Part shown: positions 44,497 through 53,646 of the stretch, piece after piece | How the letters are laid out: each line of letters starts with the position of its first letter | Numbering within the stretch: position 1 is the stretch's first letter | Assembly: GCA_902618025.1 (NCBI GenBank) | Contig: CACMYY010000001.1 | Location: 223,860-287,859 of the forward strand | Length of the DNA: 64,000 nucleotides | Direction of reading: 5' to 3' | Source of the DNA: an uncultured SAR116 cluster alpha proteobacterium | GTDB lineage: Bacteria; Pseudomonadota; Alphaproteobacteria; Puniceispirillales; Marisalimonadaceae | The notes under the pieces: model-generated | Told to the model about the DNA's origin: nothing | Databases searched by the model: none | The model's input: the letters and a program-made list of their open reading frames with translations, nothing else | Made by a program: the position numbers and the translations under genes

Positions 44497-45210
44497 ATGA
44501 CTAACATTGATTTTGTTTATCTTCCAATTGTAGGAAGGGGCCTTCAAATAAATATAATATGTGCGATTCATGACATTAAAGTTAATTTGCTTATGAGTAA
44601 ACCTATGGGTGAAGACTTTGATAAAGATACGCAGGCTCCTTTTGGAACGATACCATGGTTAAAAGACAATTCTAATGGAATAGAATTAAATGATTCATTG
44701 GCGATAGTTCAGTATTTAACCAATAAATATCCTGGCCCCCTCACGCCTACTTCAACTGAAAATGCAGCATTATCTGCTATGTATTGGTCTTGGGCACAAG
44801 ATTATTACTCATTTGTATTATCTCCATTTCATGACATTATTACTGGCCATAATGAACCTTTTTGGAGAAATTTAAGATTAACAGACACATTAGCTGAAGG
44901 TGGCAAGGAATTAGGAATTTCTAATCTTACAAAATTACATCATAAAAGATTACAATATTTAGAAAATCACATAAAAGACAAAAATTTAGCTCCTTTTGTC
45001 ACTGGTAATTCATGCTCATATGCTGATATATTTATTTATACTTGTATAAGGACTGTAGAACACACAGGTGGTTTTGATATTTTAAGAGAAGCTTGTCAAG
45101 GTAAGCCATTTATAAACTATCCTAACATATTAAAAATATGTGATGAAGTTGAAAAACAGCCTAAAATTATTGAGGCAGTTGGATCAAAATTCAAAGATTG
45201 TCCAATTTAA
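44497..45210 (+). CDS. glutathione S-transferase family protein
   Basis: 237 aa. 'MTNIDFVYLPIVGRGLQINIICAIHDIKVN' is the start typical of the sigma/alpha-like GSTs, with 'PFGTIPWLKDNSNGIELNDSLAIVQYLTNKYPG' giving cis-Pro and the Asp-Ser glutathione contact, and 'TGNSCSYADIFIYTCIRTVEH' the second-domain motif. SD TGGAG. Monocistronic, divergent from the sirtuin. Confidence 0.87.
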   Translation: MTNIDFVYLPIVGRGLQINIICAIHDIKVNLLMSKPMGEDFDKDTQAPFGTIPWLKDNSNGIELNDSLAIVQYLTNKYPGPLTPTSTENAALSAMYWSWAQDYYSFVLSPFHDIITGHNEPFWRNLRLTDTLAEGGKELGISNLTKLHHKRLQYLENHIKDKNLAPFVTGNSCSYADIFIYTCIRTVEHTGGFDILREACQGKPFINYPNILKICDEVEKQPKIIEAVGSKFKDCPI

Positions 45211-45233
45211 AATAAATATATTTTAATTTTTAT

Positions 45234-45527
45234 TTATGACTTGGTGCTTATAAAAGATGCTTCATTCATAATTGTCATAACTCCAGTCTCAACCATAGCA
45301 CCTGCTTCAACCCTGGTTTTGGTCAATTCTTCATCACTACCAAAATTCTTTAGTGACTCCATAGATTCAAAATCCATAATTACAGTCAATTTATTTTCAT
45401 TATCGCTTGGTGTACCAGCAAATACTAGTTTACCTCCATGAGCATTTAATCTATGCTCATTTTGTATAAACATTTCTTTCCAAGGCGCAAAACCTTTAGC
45501 CAGATCAATTTCCATTTTTACTAACAT
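45234..45527 (-). CDS. small alpha/beta-barrel-like protein, function unknown
   Basis: 97 aa, starts 'MLVKMEIDLAKGFAPWKEMFIQNEHRLNAHGGKLVFAGTP'. Layout (beta-alpha-beta-beta-alpha-beta) suggests the dimeric ferredoxin-like alpha+beta barrel seen in DUF3764-like or YciI-like proteins. No catalytic residue pattern is certain. AAGGATT SD. Confidence 0.6.
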   Translation of the reverse strand: MLVKMEIDLAKGFAPWKEMFIQNEHRLNAHGGKLVFAGTPSDNENKLTVIMDFESMESLKNFGSDEELTKTRVEAGAMVETGVMTIMNEASFISTKS

Positions 45528-45686
45528 GATAATCCTTCATTGTTGTTTAAAAGTTATTACTATATGTTTAATTTAAATATATAAAATTTTGAAATTTACC
45601 ATTTTGTTGATATTCAATTATTTAGTATTATTTATTTAAATACAACCCTTTAAAATTTTACATACAGCAAATTACTGGAAAACAAA

Positions 45687-46607
45687 TTGTCAGAAATAAT
45701 AAATGTTCAAAATCTTGTAAAAAAATATGACAATAATTTTACAGCAGTAAAAAACTTAAACCTAAAAATTAGACAAGGTGAAATAATAGCCTTACTTGGC
45801 CCAAACGGTGCGGGAAAAACTACGCTTATATCAACTATTTGTGGCCTCTCATCAATTACTTCAGGTCTAATCAAAGTAAATGGATTAGACGTAATTAAAG
45901 ATTATAGGAAAACGCGAGAACTTATAGGTTTAGTGCCTCAAGAGCTAGCACTTGAGCCATTTGAAAAAGTAATAAATTCCGTTAAATTTTCTAGAAGATT
46001 GTTTGGGAAAAAAGATGATAATGAATATATTGAAAAACTTCTGTCTAAGTTACAACTTTATGACAAAAAAAATAATATTATTAAATCATTGTCTGGTGGC
46101 ATGAAAAGAAGAGTTATGATTGCAAAAGCCTTAAGCCATAATCCACAAATACTATTCTTAGATGAACCAACAGCAGGAGTTGATGTTGAATTGCGAAAGG
46201 ATATGTGGAGTATTATAAAAGAGTTAAAAAACGAAGGTGTAACGATAATTTTAACTACCCACTATATTGAAGAAGCCGAAATGATTGCTGACAGAATTGG
46301 CATAATCAATCACGGTGAACTATTATTGATAGAAGAAAAAAGGGAGTTAATAAAAAGAATGAGTGTAAAAACACTCAAAGTTAAGTTAAAAAAAACTCTA
46401 GATATTATTCCTACAAAACTAAAGAAATATAATTTGAAATTAATAGATGAAGGTAAATCATTTCTTTATTACTATAACACTGGAAATGAAAGAACTGGAA
46501 TTACATCATTACTGTCAGACATGAACAAAATTGGCATTAATCTTTTTGATATCAAAACAGAAGAAACTTCACTAGAAGATATTTTTGTTAAAATAATTAA
46601 GGAATAA
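45687..46607 (+). CDS. ABC transporter ATP-binding protein (ABC-2 export type)
   Basis: 306 aa. Walker A LLGPNGAGKTTLIS, signature LSGGMKRRVMIAKAL, Walker B ILFLDEPTAGVD, H-loop 'LTTHYIEEAEM', then a C-terminal tail of about 90 residues common in NodI/DrrA-type ATPases. Starts at TTG (45687) because no in-frame ATG lies before the first beta strand; TGGAAA precedes it. Followed by its membrane partner after 3 bases. Family members export drugs, polysaccharides or lipids; no clue to the cargo is present. Confidence 0.92.
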   Translation: MSEIINVQNLVKKYDNNFTAVKNLNLKIRQGEIIALLGPNGAGKTTLISTICGLSSITSGLIKVNGLDVIKDYRKTRELIGLVPQELALEPFEKVINSVKFSRRLFGKKDDNEYIEKLLSKLQLYDKKNNIIKSLSGGMKRRVMIAKALSHNPQILFLDEPTAGVDVELRKDMWSIIKELKNEGVTIILTTHYIEEAEMIADRIGIINHGELLLIEEKRELIKRMSVKTLKVKLKKTLDIIPTKLKKYNLKLIDEGKSFLYYYNTGNERTGITSLLSDMNKIGINLFDIKTEETSLEDIFVKIIKE

Positions 46608-46610
46608 TGG

Positions 46611-47372
46611 ATGAATATTCGTGGCATACATGCAATTTACAGATATGAAATGAATAGGTCATTTAGAACTCTTATACAAAGTCTTGTATCACCTGTGTTG
46701 TCTACAATTCTGTACTTTATTGTATTTGGTGCTGCGATTGGATCACGAATGGATAATATTAGCAATGTTTCTTATGGAGCATTTATTGTACCTGGACTCA
46801 TAATGTTAACTGTACAGATGCAAAGCGTAAACAACGCCTCATTTGGTATATATTTTCCAAAATTTATAGGAACAACTTATGAACTATTATCTGCCCCATT
46901 ATCCTTTGTAGAAATAGTTATTGGATATGTAGGTGCTGCAACTACAAAAGCATTTTCTATTGGTTTAATTATATTGTGCACATCTTATCTTTTCGTTGAC
47001 TTAGAAATTAAATATCCTTTTTTTATGCTTTGTTTTTTATTTATCACTTGTATGACATTCAGCCTTTTAGGATTTATAATAGGTATAGTCTCAGACAATT
47101 TTGAGCAACTAAACATTGTACCTATGCTTATTATTACACCTTTAGTTTTTTTAGGAGGTAGTTTTTATACAATAGATATGCTCCCCCCATTTTGGCAAAA
47201 TTTTGCTCTACTAAACCCAATAGTCTATTTAATCTCAGGATTTAGATGGTCTTTTTTTGGTGTAGGAGATGTTCCAATTTTTACTAGTATTATTTTTATG
47301 TTAATTTTTACAAGTATTTGTATCAGCATAATTTGGTACATATTTAAAACAGGATATAAAATAAAAACTTGA
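46611..47372 (+). CDS. ABC-2 type transport permease
   Basis: 253 aa with six helices. 'YEMNRSFRTLIQSLVSPVLSTILYFIVFG', 'GAFIVPGLIMLTV', and 'LLGFIIGIVSDNFEQLNIVPMLIITPLVFLGGSFYTIDMLPPFWQNFALLNPIVYLI' match the ABC-2 membrane domain of NodJ/DrrB-type exporters. Spaced 3 bases after the ATPase gene, so the pair forms a transporter. Confidence 0.92.
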   Translation: MNIRGIHAIYRYEMNRSFRTLIQSLVSPVLSTILYFIVFGAAIGSRMDNISNVSYGAFIVPGLIMLTVQMQSVNNASFGIYFPKFIGTTYELLSAPLSFVEIVIGYVGAATTKAFSIGLIILCTSYLFVDLEIKYPFFMLCFLFITCMTFSLLGFIIGIVSDNFEQLNIVPMLIITPLVFLGGSFYTIDMLPPFWQNFALLNPIVYLISGFRWSFFGVGDVPIFTSIIFMLIFTSICISIIWYIFKTGYKIKT

Positions 47373-47414
47373 TCTATAATTTTTTATGAATATTTGAATG
47401 AAAGGATTTTTTAA

Positions 47415-48059
47415 ATGAAATTGTACACTTTTGCACCAGCTGCAAATGCTCTCAGAGTTGAAATGTTTTTAAGAGAAAAAAAATTAAAATTAGAAACAAT
47501 TTCAGTAAATGTTAGAGAGGATGAATTGTTCAAGGAACCATATAATTCAATGAACCCTTTTAATTGTATTCCTTTTCTAGAGTTAGAAAACGGAACAATA
47601 ATTACAGAAACAATTTCAATTTGTCGTTATTTGGATGAACAGTCTACAAGCTCAAAATTATTTGGAAATGATACAGAAGAACGAGCAATTATTGATATGT
47701 GGAACAGAAGAATTGAGTTAGATGGATTTTTACCATTATTACATTCAGTACGTAATAAAACATCATTTTTTAAAGGAAAAGTTGTTCCAGGAACTCGAAC
47801 CAGTATCACTCAGTCACCAGAAATAGTTGAACGTGGAATTGAGATGTTTGATATTTTATTAAATAGGATCGAACCACATATATCTGAAAATAAATTTCTT
47901 TTAGGTGATAAATTTTCCATAGCTGATATAACTGGTCATTTTATGTTTAATCTATCTAATATGTTAAAAATTGATTTTGGACAGAAGTATAAAAATGTTT
48001 ATCGGTGGAAATCCGACTTAGAAAAAAGACCATCAAACCCTTTGTTAGATAACGATTAA
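47415..48059 (+). CDS. glutathione S-transferase family protein
   Basis: 214 aa. Starts 'MKLYTFAPAANALRVEMFLREKKLKLETISVNV' with 'NPFNCIPFLELENGTIITETISICRYLDEQ' (cis-Pro and Glu-Thr contact) and 'GDKFSIADITGHFMFN'. AAAGGA SD. Third GST in this window; it precedes an SDR gene by 19 bases and may be co-transcribed. Confidence 0.87.
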   Translation: MKLYTFAPAANALRVEMFLREKKLKLETISVNVREDELFKEPYNSMNPFNCIPFLELENGTIITETISICRYLDEQSTSSKLFGNDTEERAIIDMWNRRIELDGFLPLLHSVRNKTSFFKGKVVPGTRTSITQSPEIVERGIEMFDILLNRIEPHISENKFLLGDKFSIADITGHFMFNLSNMLKIDFGQKYKNVYRWKSDLEKRPSNPLLDND

Positions 48060-48078
48060 TTTCTTAATTTTGTAGATT

Positions 48079-48840
48079 ATGGAATCAACTAATAACAAAT
48101 TAGCTATAGTAACAGGTGCGGCAAGAGGAATTGGTTTAGCAACTGCGAAATTATTTAATCAAAATGGTTATAAAGTAGCAATAGTTGATAGAGATAAAAA
48201 CGAGCTTTCAAAATTATCTTTAGCTAATAATTCAATAAAATCATTTTGTTATGATATTTCAGATTTTAACAAAGTAGACATGATGTATCAGGAAATTCTC
48301 GAATGGCATGAAAGAGTGGATGTTTTAGTTAACAATGCTGGCGTTGCAGATTTTGCTTCAATAGAGATGACAGACTTTAAACGATGGAATGAAGTAATGA
48401 AAACAAATTTAGATGGTGCTTTTATGTGTTCACAAAAAGTGATCAGTTATCTAAAAAACACTAAAGGAAGCATTATCAATATAGCATCCATATCTGGACT
48501 TAGAGCGTCGACACTAAGAGTTGCATATGGAACATCAAAAGCTGCAATAATACAACTCACGAAGCAACAGGCTGCTGAATTAGGTGAATATGGAATACGA
48601 GTTAATTGTGTTGCGCCTGGACCAGTAAAAACAAAACTTGCTATGGCAGTTCATACTCAAGACATAATAGATGCATACCATGATGCAATTCCATTAAACA
48701 GATATGGAACGGAAAATGAAATAGCTAATGCTATTTACTTTTTAGCATCTGATAAAGCATCATATATTACCGGTCAAATTTTAGCTGTAGATGGAGGTTT
48801 TGAAGCTACTGGGGTTGGACTACCTACTTTAAGAAAATAA
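48079..48840 (+). CDS. short-chain dehydrogenase/reductase
   Basis: 253 aa classical SDR: TGAARGIG, NNAGVAD, Ser in 'NIASISG', Tyr-x3-Lys in 'AYGTSKAAI', 'CVAPGPVKT' and 'GQILAVDGGF'. Substrate unknown. Probably one operon with the preceding GST. Confidence 0.87.
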   Translation: MESTNNKLAIVTGAARGIGLATAKLFNQNGYKVAIVDRDKNELSKLSLANNSIKSFCYDISDFNKVDMMYQEILEWHERVDVLVNNAGVADFASIEMTDFKRWNEVMKTNLDGAFMCSQKVISYLKNTKGSIINIASISGLRASTLRVAYGTSKAAIIQLTKQQAAELGEYGIRVNCVAPGPVKTKLAMAVHTQDIIDAYHDAIPLNRYGTENEIANAIYFLASDKASYITGQILAVDGGFEATGVGLPTLRK

Positions 48841-48859
48841 ATAAAGACATTAATAAATA

Positions 48860-49091
48860 ATTTTTTGATTTCTCCATTATAATATCTAAATATTAATTGT
48901 TTATGATCTCCTAATGCATGCCGATTAGTCACAATAAAATCATCACCTATTATTGTGATACTTGCTACCATCATAGAAGTTTTAATACCAACAACTTGAT
49001 TTAATTGATTACAAATATTTTCATTATATTTACAATTCTAAAGGTCTGATAATGCAGATTTAGAAATAAATAAAGTTGTAAAATCAATACA
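48860..49091 (-). pseudogene. possible remnant of a trypsin-like serine protease
   Basis: In one minus-strand frame this stretch reads 'CIDFTTLFISKSALSDL', a TAG stop (49038-49040), then 'NCKYNENICNQLNQVVGIK' and 'VASITIIGDDFIVTNRHAL' followed by 'FRYYNGEIKK'. The 'IVTNRHAL' block resembles the catalytic His motif (TNRHV) of trypsin-like/Deg proteases, with hydrophobic strand before and a DG-like turn after. The frame has no start codon before the stop, no Asp or Ser motif, and runs into the SDR gene. I read it as a decayed fragment; alternatives are chance resemblance. Confidence 0.35.
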
Positions 49092-49113
49092 GTATATTAA
49101 ATTATTAATATTT

Positions 49114-49584
49114 TTAATTATCATTAACTTTTTTCTTAATTAAATATTTATGATATCCCTCAAAAACCAGGACATGATTTTGATTATTTATTAAAGCTTT
49201 CATTTCTATAACACCAGTTGTATTTTGTGAAATGAGTCTTGATACAACTAGTTCAGGATATAATGTATCTTCTCTGTAAACTGGTTTTAACATTTTTCCA
49301 GAAACTTCAATTAACCCTAGCAGACTGTCTCTTACTTCAGATGGAAAAGTACCCGCGCCAGCTGCAGTTTGAATTAATACCTGCAACCCGTGTGCTAACA
49401 TTTCTGGATGCCCTCTTTGTTTACAAAATTCTTTATCATAATGTATGGGATCGTTATCACCTGAAGCAGCTTGAAACATTGAAAAAATAGCACTTGTTTG
49501 AGTTCTTGATGGTATTACATACTTGTCACCAATAGAAAAATCTTCGAAATATTTACTAACTGTTGATTTATGTATTATTGACAT
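49114..49584 (-). CDS. MaoC-like acyl dehydratase (hot-dog fold)
   Basis: 156 aa. 'YFEDFSIGDKYVIPSRTQTSAIFSMFQAASGDNDPIHYDKEFCKQRGHPEMLAHGLQVLIQTAAGAG' is a classic MaoC/R-hydratase core with the catalytic D-x(3)-P-x-H pattern in 'GDNDPIHYD'. It would hydrate enoyl-CoA or dehydrate a 3-hydroxyacyl ester. Divergent from the SDR gene at 49690. Confidence 0.88.
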   Translation of the reverse strand: MSIIHKSTVSKYFEDFSIGDKYVIPSRTQTSAIFSMFQAASGDNDPIHYDKEFCKQRGHPEMLAHGLQVLIQTAAGAGTFPSEVRDSLLGLIEVSGKMLKPVYREDTLYPELVVSRLISQNTTGVIEMKALINNQNHVLVFEGYHKYLIKKKVNDN

Positions 49585-49689
49585 ATTGACAAAATATATC
49601 TCAATTTTTTAAATAGCAAGATTTCAAAATAATTCTTTATTTTATTCAATTTTTATGGTCGAGTTTTTTATTTAAAGGGGCAAAGTATT

Positions 49690-50514
49690 ATGGATAGATT
49701 AAAGAACAAAGTAGCTCTAATCACAGGTGGTGCAAGGGGTTTAGGTGCTTCAATAGCAAGTTATTTTTTTAATGAAGGAGCACATGTCATTTTGTGTGAT
49801 GTAAATATTAATGACGCGAAAAAAAAGGCTAAAGAACTAAATGGAAGTGCTTATTATATGGATGTTTCAGACTCTATTAACGTAAATGAAATATTTAAAA
49901 AAGTACAATCAGAATATGAACAATTAGATATTCTTGTAAATAATGCCGGCATAAATGGGTTTGAAGATAGGGAAGATTTACTTACTAATCGAATTAAAGT
50001 TAATAATTTACAAAGTAAAGAGTTTGCAGAAACAGGTAAAATTGAAAGTCATTTTGATGTAACTGTAAATATGTCTGATGAAGAATGGCATAAAATGATT
50101 TCAATTCACTTAAATGGAACTTTTTTTTGTACACGTGAAGCTCTTAAAATAATGAATAATCAAAATAACGCGTCTATTATCAATATGGGATCTGTTTTAG
50201 GTACTACAGGTGGTCCTTCATCTCCACATTATTCAGCTGCAAAATCAGCTATTCTTGGATTTACAAGAGCTACAGCTAAAGAATTAGCATCGAGAAATAT
50301 AAGGGTAAATGCAATTGCACCTGGCTATATTGATACAGACATGACTAGTAGTTTAGGTGATGTAAAAAAACTTATAAAATCTGCAACTCCAATGAAAAAA
50401 TTTGGCACTGCCGATGATATAGCATGGGCTGCTGTTTATCTTGCCTCTGATGAATCAAAATTCGTTACAGGCCAAACAATTTCACCAAATGGTGGATTTG
50501 TAATGAGCCAATAA
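49690..50514 (+). CDS. short-chain dehydrogenase/reductase with an extra loop
   Basis: 274 aa: TGGARGLG, NNAGING, Tyr-x3-Lys in 'HYSAAKSAI', 'AIAPGYIDTDM', 'GQTISPNGG'. About 30 residues (near 97-130, 'EDREDLLTNRIKVNNLQSKE') are inserted between NNAG and the catalytic segment relative to common SDRs, probably changing the substrate pocket or dimer face. AAAGGGG-type SD. Confidence 0.85.
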   Translation: MDRLKNKVALITGGARGLGASIASYFFNEGAHVILCDVNINDAKKKAKELNGSAYYMDVSDSINVNEIFKKVQSEYEQLDILVNNAGINGFEDREDLLTNRIKVNNLQSKEFAETGKIESHFDVTVNMSDEEWHKMISIHLNGTFFCTREALKIMNNQNNASIINMGSVLGTTGGPSSPHYSAAKSAILGFTRATAKELASRNIRVNAIAPGYIDTDMTSSLGDVKKLIKSATPMKKFGTADDIAWAAVYLASDESKFVTGQTISPNGGFVMSQ

Positions 50515-50652
50515 GATTAAAACTGGAAATATATTAGCTATAATTATTTATGATTAAAAATTAATCATTTTTACTTTTTTATCCATTATGTCTTTCGTTT
50601 TGCAAAAGATTATTCAAAAGTTATTCTCAATTATAATTTGATTTAGTTAAAT

Positions 50653-51015
50653 ATGGCCAAAATTTTGTTTAATATTACTAATGGAACTGGTAATCCTACA
50701 AAAGCATCATTAGGATTTATGTTAGCTAGAACCGCAGTAGAAGAAGGTCATGAGGTTACAGTTTTCTTAAATGCTGATGCAGTTAGTTTAATGAGATCTC
50801 CTGTTCTTGAGAATTTAGTGGGTTTAGGAACTGGAAAGTTAAAGGAACATTTCGATATACTTAAAAAAAGTAATGTTCCAATATATGTTTCAGCTATTTC
50901 ATGTGAAATAAGAGGAGTTACTGATCAAGATTTAAAAGACACTAATTCTAGAAAAGTTTTACCTAAAACTTTACTTAACTTGTCCTTGGAAGCTGACAGA
51001 ACTTTTGTTTACTAG
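50653..51015 (+). CDS. DsrE-family protein
   Basis: 120 aa. 'KILFNITNGTGNPTKASLGFMLARTAVEEGHEVTVFLNADAVSLM' is the DsrE/TusD-like fold; the C-terminal half has 'KKSNVPIYVSAISCEIRGVTDQDL', with a single Cys at the usual position of the sulfur-carrier Cys. Possibly a sulfur-relay or small-molecule binding protein; no dsr or tus partners are near. Confidence 0.78.
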   Translation: MAKILFNITNGTGNPTKASLGFMLARTAVEEGHEVTVFLNADAVSLMRSPVLENLVGLGTGKLKEHFDILKKSNVPIYVSAISCEIRGVTDQDLKDTNSRKVLPKTLLNLSLEADRTFVY

Positions 51016-51096
51016 GTATACTTCTTCTAATTAAGGTTTTTAAAATATTCAGAACTTAAGATTTTATTAATAATTAACTTATAAAATTAATTAAGT

Positions 51097-51126
51097 TTGA
51101 CATATAGTGTTTATTTTTGTGATAAT
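51097..51126 (+). promoter_or_regulatory. sigma-70-like promoter of the aldehyde dehydrogenase gene
   Basis: A perfect -35 TTGACA (51097-51102) and a -10 GATAAT (51121-51126) are separated by 18 bases. The -10 lies inside the palindrome listed next. Confidence 0.6.
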
Positions 51127-51138
51127 TATTATCACAAA
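51116..51138. promoter_or_regulatory. perfect 23-base palindromic operator before aldehyde dehydrogenase
   Basis: Half sites TTTGTGATAAT and ATTATCACAAA are exact reverse complements around one central T, covering the -10 element and ending 14 bases before the start codon. Such a perfect repeat at this position suggests a repressor operator. It has the TGTGA/TCACA ends of a CRP site but with a 9-base gap instead of 6, so it is not a canonical CRP or FNR site. Confidence 0.7.
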
Positions 51139-51152
51139 TAAGGGAGGAAATT

Positions 51153-52715
51153 ATGGATGACGTAAAACCATTTATTTATCCTGGTGATGATGGATCTAAA
51201 CTAAAACCAGGATCAAGATATGAAAATTTTATAGGTGGAGATTGGTCTAAACCAAAATCCGGTAATTACTTTGAAAACATTTCACCAACAAGTGGTAAAA
51301 TTATATGTGAAGTACCAAGATCAAATGCTGAAGATGTAAACTCCGCATTAGATGCCGCACATAAAGCAGCAGAGGCATGGGGTAAAACTGGACCAGCTTT
51401 AAGGGCAGACATGTTGCTTAAAATTGCTGATAGAATAGAACAAAATGCTGAAAAATTATCGCTTGCTGAAACATTAGATAATGGTAAACCTATCAGAGAA
51501 CCAATGGCTGCTGATATACCCTTAACAGTTGATCATTTTAGATACTTTGCAGGAGCCATTAGAGCGCAAGAAGGAACAATTGGAAACATAGACGGTATGC
51601 AATCAGGCGGTGGAAATTCTGCACAAGGGATGATGGCATACCATTACCCAGAACCACTAGGTGTTGTTGGTCAAATAATTCCATGGAATTTTCCTATTCT
51701 AATGGCCGCTTGGAAACTTGCACCTGCATTAGCTGCTGGAAATGCTGTTGTTTTAAAACCTGCAGAGCAAACTCCATTTTCAATTTGTGTTCTAATGGAA
51801 TTAATTGCTGATTTACTTCCTGCAGGTGTAGTAAATGTTGTTCAGGGTTATGGTGTTGAAGCAGGTAAACCACTTGCATCAAGTAATCGTGTAAAAAAAA
51901 TTGGTTTTACAGGAGAGACAACAACTGGAAGATTAATTTTGCAATATGCCTCGGAAAATCTTATTCCAGTTACATTAGAATTAGGTGGAAAGAGTCCAAA
52001 TATCTTTTTTAAGGATATTATGAATGGTGGAGATGAGTACATTTCTAGATGTGTAGAAGGTTTTTTACATGCTTATTTTAACCAGGGTGAAGTTTGTACC
52101 TGTCCTTCAAGAGCAATAATACATGAAGATATTTACGAACCATTCATGGAAATGGTAAAAACGAGAGTGTCAGCTCTTAACTGTGGAGATCCTTTTGATT
52201 TGAACACTCAAGTCGGAGCACAGGCTTCCTCTGAACAGTTTGACAAAATAATGTCATATTTGGATGTGGGGAAACAAGAAGGTGCAAGTGTTATTTTCGG
52301 TGGTGAAAAACGCCAGATGAATGGAACATACTCTAGTGGTTATTATGTAGAACCAACAGCATTCAAAGGAAATAATTCAATGCGAATATTCCAAGAAGAA
52401 ATTTTTGGTCCTGTCGTTTCAGTTACCACCTTCAAAGACGAAGCAGAGGCTGTATCTATAGCAAATGATACATTGTACGGGTTAGGTGCTGGTGTATGGT
52501 CTAAAGACGCAAATATTTGCTATAGAATGGGTAGATCCATAGAAGCTGGAAGAGTATGGGTTAACTGTTATCACTCATATCCTGCTCATGCAGCATTTGG
52601 GGGATATAAAAATTCTGGTATCGGAAGAGAAACACATAAAATGATGCTTAACCATTATCAACAAACAAAGAATGTATTGGTATCATACGCAGAAGTACCC
52701 GATGGTTTCTTTTAA
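51153..52715 (+). CDS. NAD-dependent aldehyde dehydrogenase (AcoD/ExaC-like)
   Basis: 520 aa. '[34 protein letters not shown]', '[36 protein letters not shown]', the catalytic Glu in 'LELGGKSPN', and the catalytic Cys in '[11 protein letters not shown]' are all present. Acetaldehyde-oxidising relatives are paired with DUF779 proteins, as here. Very strong SD (GGGAGG). Preceded by a promoter with a perfect operator palindrome; followed by a strong hairpin. Confidence 0.94.
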   Translation: MDDVKPFIYPGDDGSKLKPGSRYENFIGGDWSKPKSGNYFENISPTSGKIICEVPRSNAEDVNSALDAAHKAAEAWGKTGPALRADMLLKIADRIEQNAEKLSLAETLDNGKPIREPMAADIPLTVDHFRYFAGAIRAQEGTIGNIDGMQSGGGNSAQGMMAYHYPEPLGVVGQIIPWNFPILMAAWKLAPALAAGNAVVLKPAEQTPFSICVLMELIADLLPAGVVNVVQGYGVEAGKPLASSNRVKKIGFTGETTTGRLILQYASENLIPVTLELGGKSPNIFFKDIMNGGDEYISRCVEGFLHAYFNQGEVCTCPSRAIIHEDIYEPFMEMVKTRVSALNCGDPFDLNTQVGAQASSEQFDKIMSYLDVGKQEGASVIFGGEKRQMNGTYSSGYYVEPTAFKGNNSMRIFQEEIFGPVVSVTTFKDEAEAVSIANDTLYGLGAGVWSKDANICYRMGRSIEAGRVWVNCYHSYPAHAAFGGYKNSGIGRETHKMMLNHYQQTKNVLVSYAEVPDGFF

Positions 52716-52723
52716 TTTTTAAT

Positions 52724-52756
52724 AAAATCCTCTCTATTTTCAATAGAGAGGATTTT
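52724..52756. terminator. 15-bp perfect hairpin between aldh and DUF779 gene
   Basis: Arms AAAATCCTCTCTATT and AATAGAGAGGATTTT with a 3-base loop begin 9 bases after the aldh stop and end 14 bases before the next ATG. The strongest hairpin in the window; it should terminate most transcripts, or set the ratio between the two genes. Confidence 0.85.
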
Positions 52757-52770
52757 CTTTGGAGACTTAA

Positions 52771-53187
52771 ATGATAGAAAGAGTTTTATCCACTGAGAAA
52801 GCCAACAAACTTATTACAGAATTGTTGAATATTCATGGTCTTTTAGTATTTCATCAATCAGGAGGATGCTGCGATGGATCTTCTCCAATGTGCTTTCCAA
52901 GATCAGAGTTTAAAGTTGGTTCGAGGGATATTTATTTAGGAAGCATTCATAATCAACCTTTTTTTATTTCACAAGATCAGTTTGAATATTGGAAACATAC
53001 GCAGTTAATAATTGATGTCGTTGACGGAAGAGGTGGGATGTTTTCATTAGAAGGACCTACAGGAAAAAGATTTTTGACTAGGTCGAGAGTTTATGAAGAT
53101 AAAGAAGTTGAGGAACTTGATCAAAACCCTCCACAATTTGCGGTTGAACTTGAAAATATCGAAGGGTTAAAAACAACCTTAAATTAG
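52771..53187 (+). CDS. DUF779 protein, aldehyde dehydrogenase partner
   Basis: 138 aa: 'HGLLVFHQSGGCCDGSSPMCFPRSEF' is the conserved N-terminal block with two adjacent Cys plus a third, and 'FFISQDQFEYWKHTQLIIDVVDGRGGMFSLEGPTGKRFLTRSRVY' the C-terminal block. DUF779 proteins are encoded next to acetaldehyde dehydrogenases in many bacteria; their biochemical role is not settled. Good SD (TGGAGA). Confidence 0.88.
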   Translation: MIERVLSTEKANKLITELLNIHGLLVFHQSGGCCDGSSPMCFPRSEFKVGSRDIYLGSIHNQPFFISQDQFEYWKHTQLIIDVVDGRGGMFSLEGPTGKRFLTRSRVYEDKEVEELDQNPPQFAVELENIEGLKTTLN

Positions 53188-53295
53188 ATGATAATCTCTT
53201 AATATATTGATAATCTAATTATAAAAATTTTTCGTTGATATAAGAGTTTTTATAATTTTAAAATCTTCATATAATAAAAATAGGATCTTTATAAA

Positions 53296-53646
53296 ATGCA
53301 AAAATACATTATTACAGGAAAAAATTCACAAGAAACTGCCGCTTCAATGCTTAACAAACCTCAAAATAGAAGAGAAATAGTGGAGCCACTAGTAAAAAGT
53401 TTTAATGCTGAATTTGTTGAATTTTTATATTTAAATTCTCCAGACTTTGATTTCATGTGTGTCATTACTGGAAAAGAAGACAAGGACATAGCAGCTGCAT
53501 GTAATCTAATTTATGCTAGTGGAAGTTTTTCTTCAATAAATTGGTTTAGGGCTTTTGAGTCATCAGAATGGAAAGAAATTTTTGAAATAGCATCAAATAG
53601 AATGGCTACCTATGTGTCTGCAAAACAAGTGTCACAGGAAAACTAA
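53296..53646 (+). CDS. GYD-domain-like small protein
   Basis: 116 aa ferredoxin-like fold: 'MQKYIITGKNSQETAASMLNKPQNRREIVEPLVKSFNAEFVEFLYLNSPDFDFMCVITGKEDKDIAAACNLIYASGSFSSINWFRAF' follows the GYD pattern (with PDFDF for GdyDvv). GYD proteins are often ligand-binding or accessory subunits; function unknown. Its stop overlaps the next start as TAATG. Confidence 0.72.
   Translation: MQKYIITGKNSQETAASMLNKPQNRREIVEPLVKSFNAEFVEFLYLNSPDFDFMCVITGKEDKDIAAACNLIYASGSFSSINWFRAFESSEWKEIFEIASNRMATYVSAKQVSQEN

Noticed and set aside
51116..51138. CRP or FNR binding site at the aldh promoter
   Set aside because: TGTGA and TCACA are present but separated by 9 bases instead of 6, and TTGAT/ATCAA is absent, so it is treated as an unknown operator.
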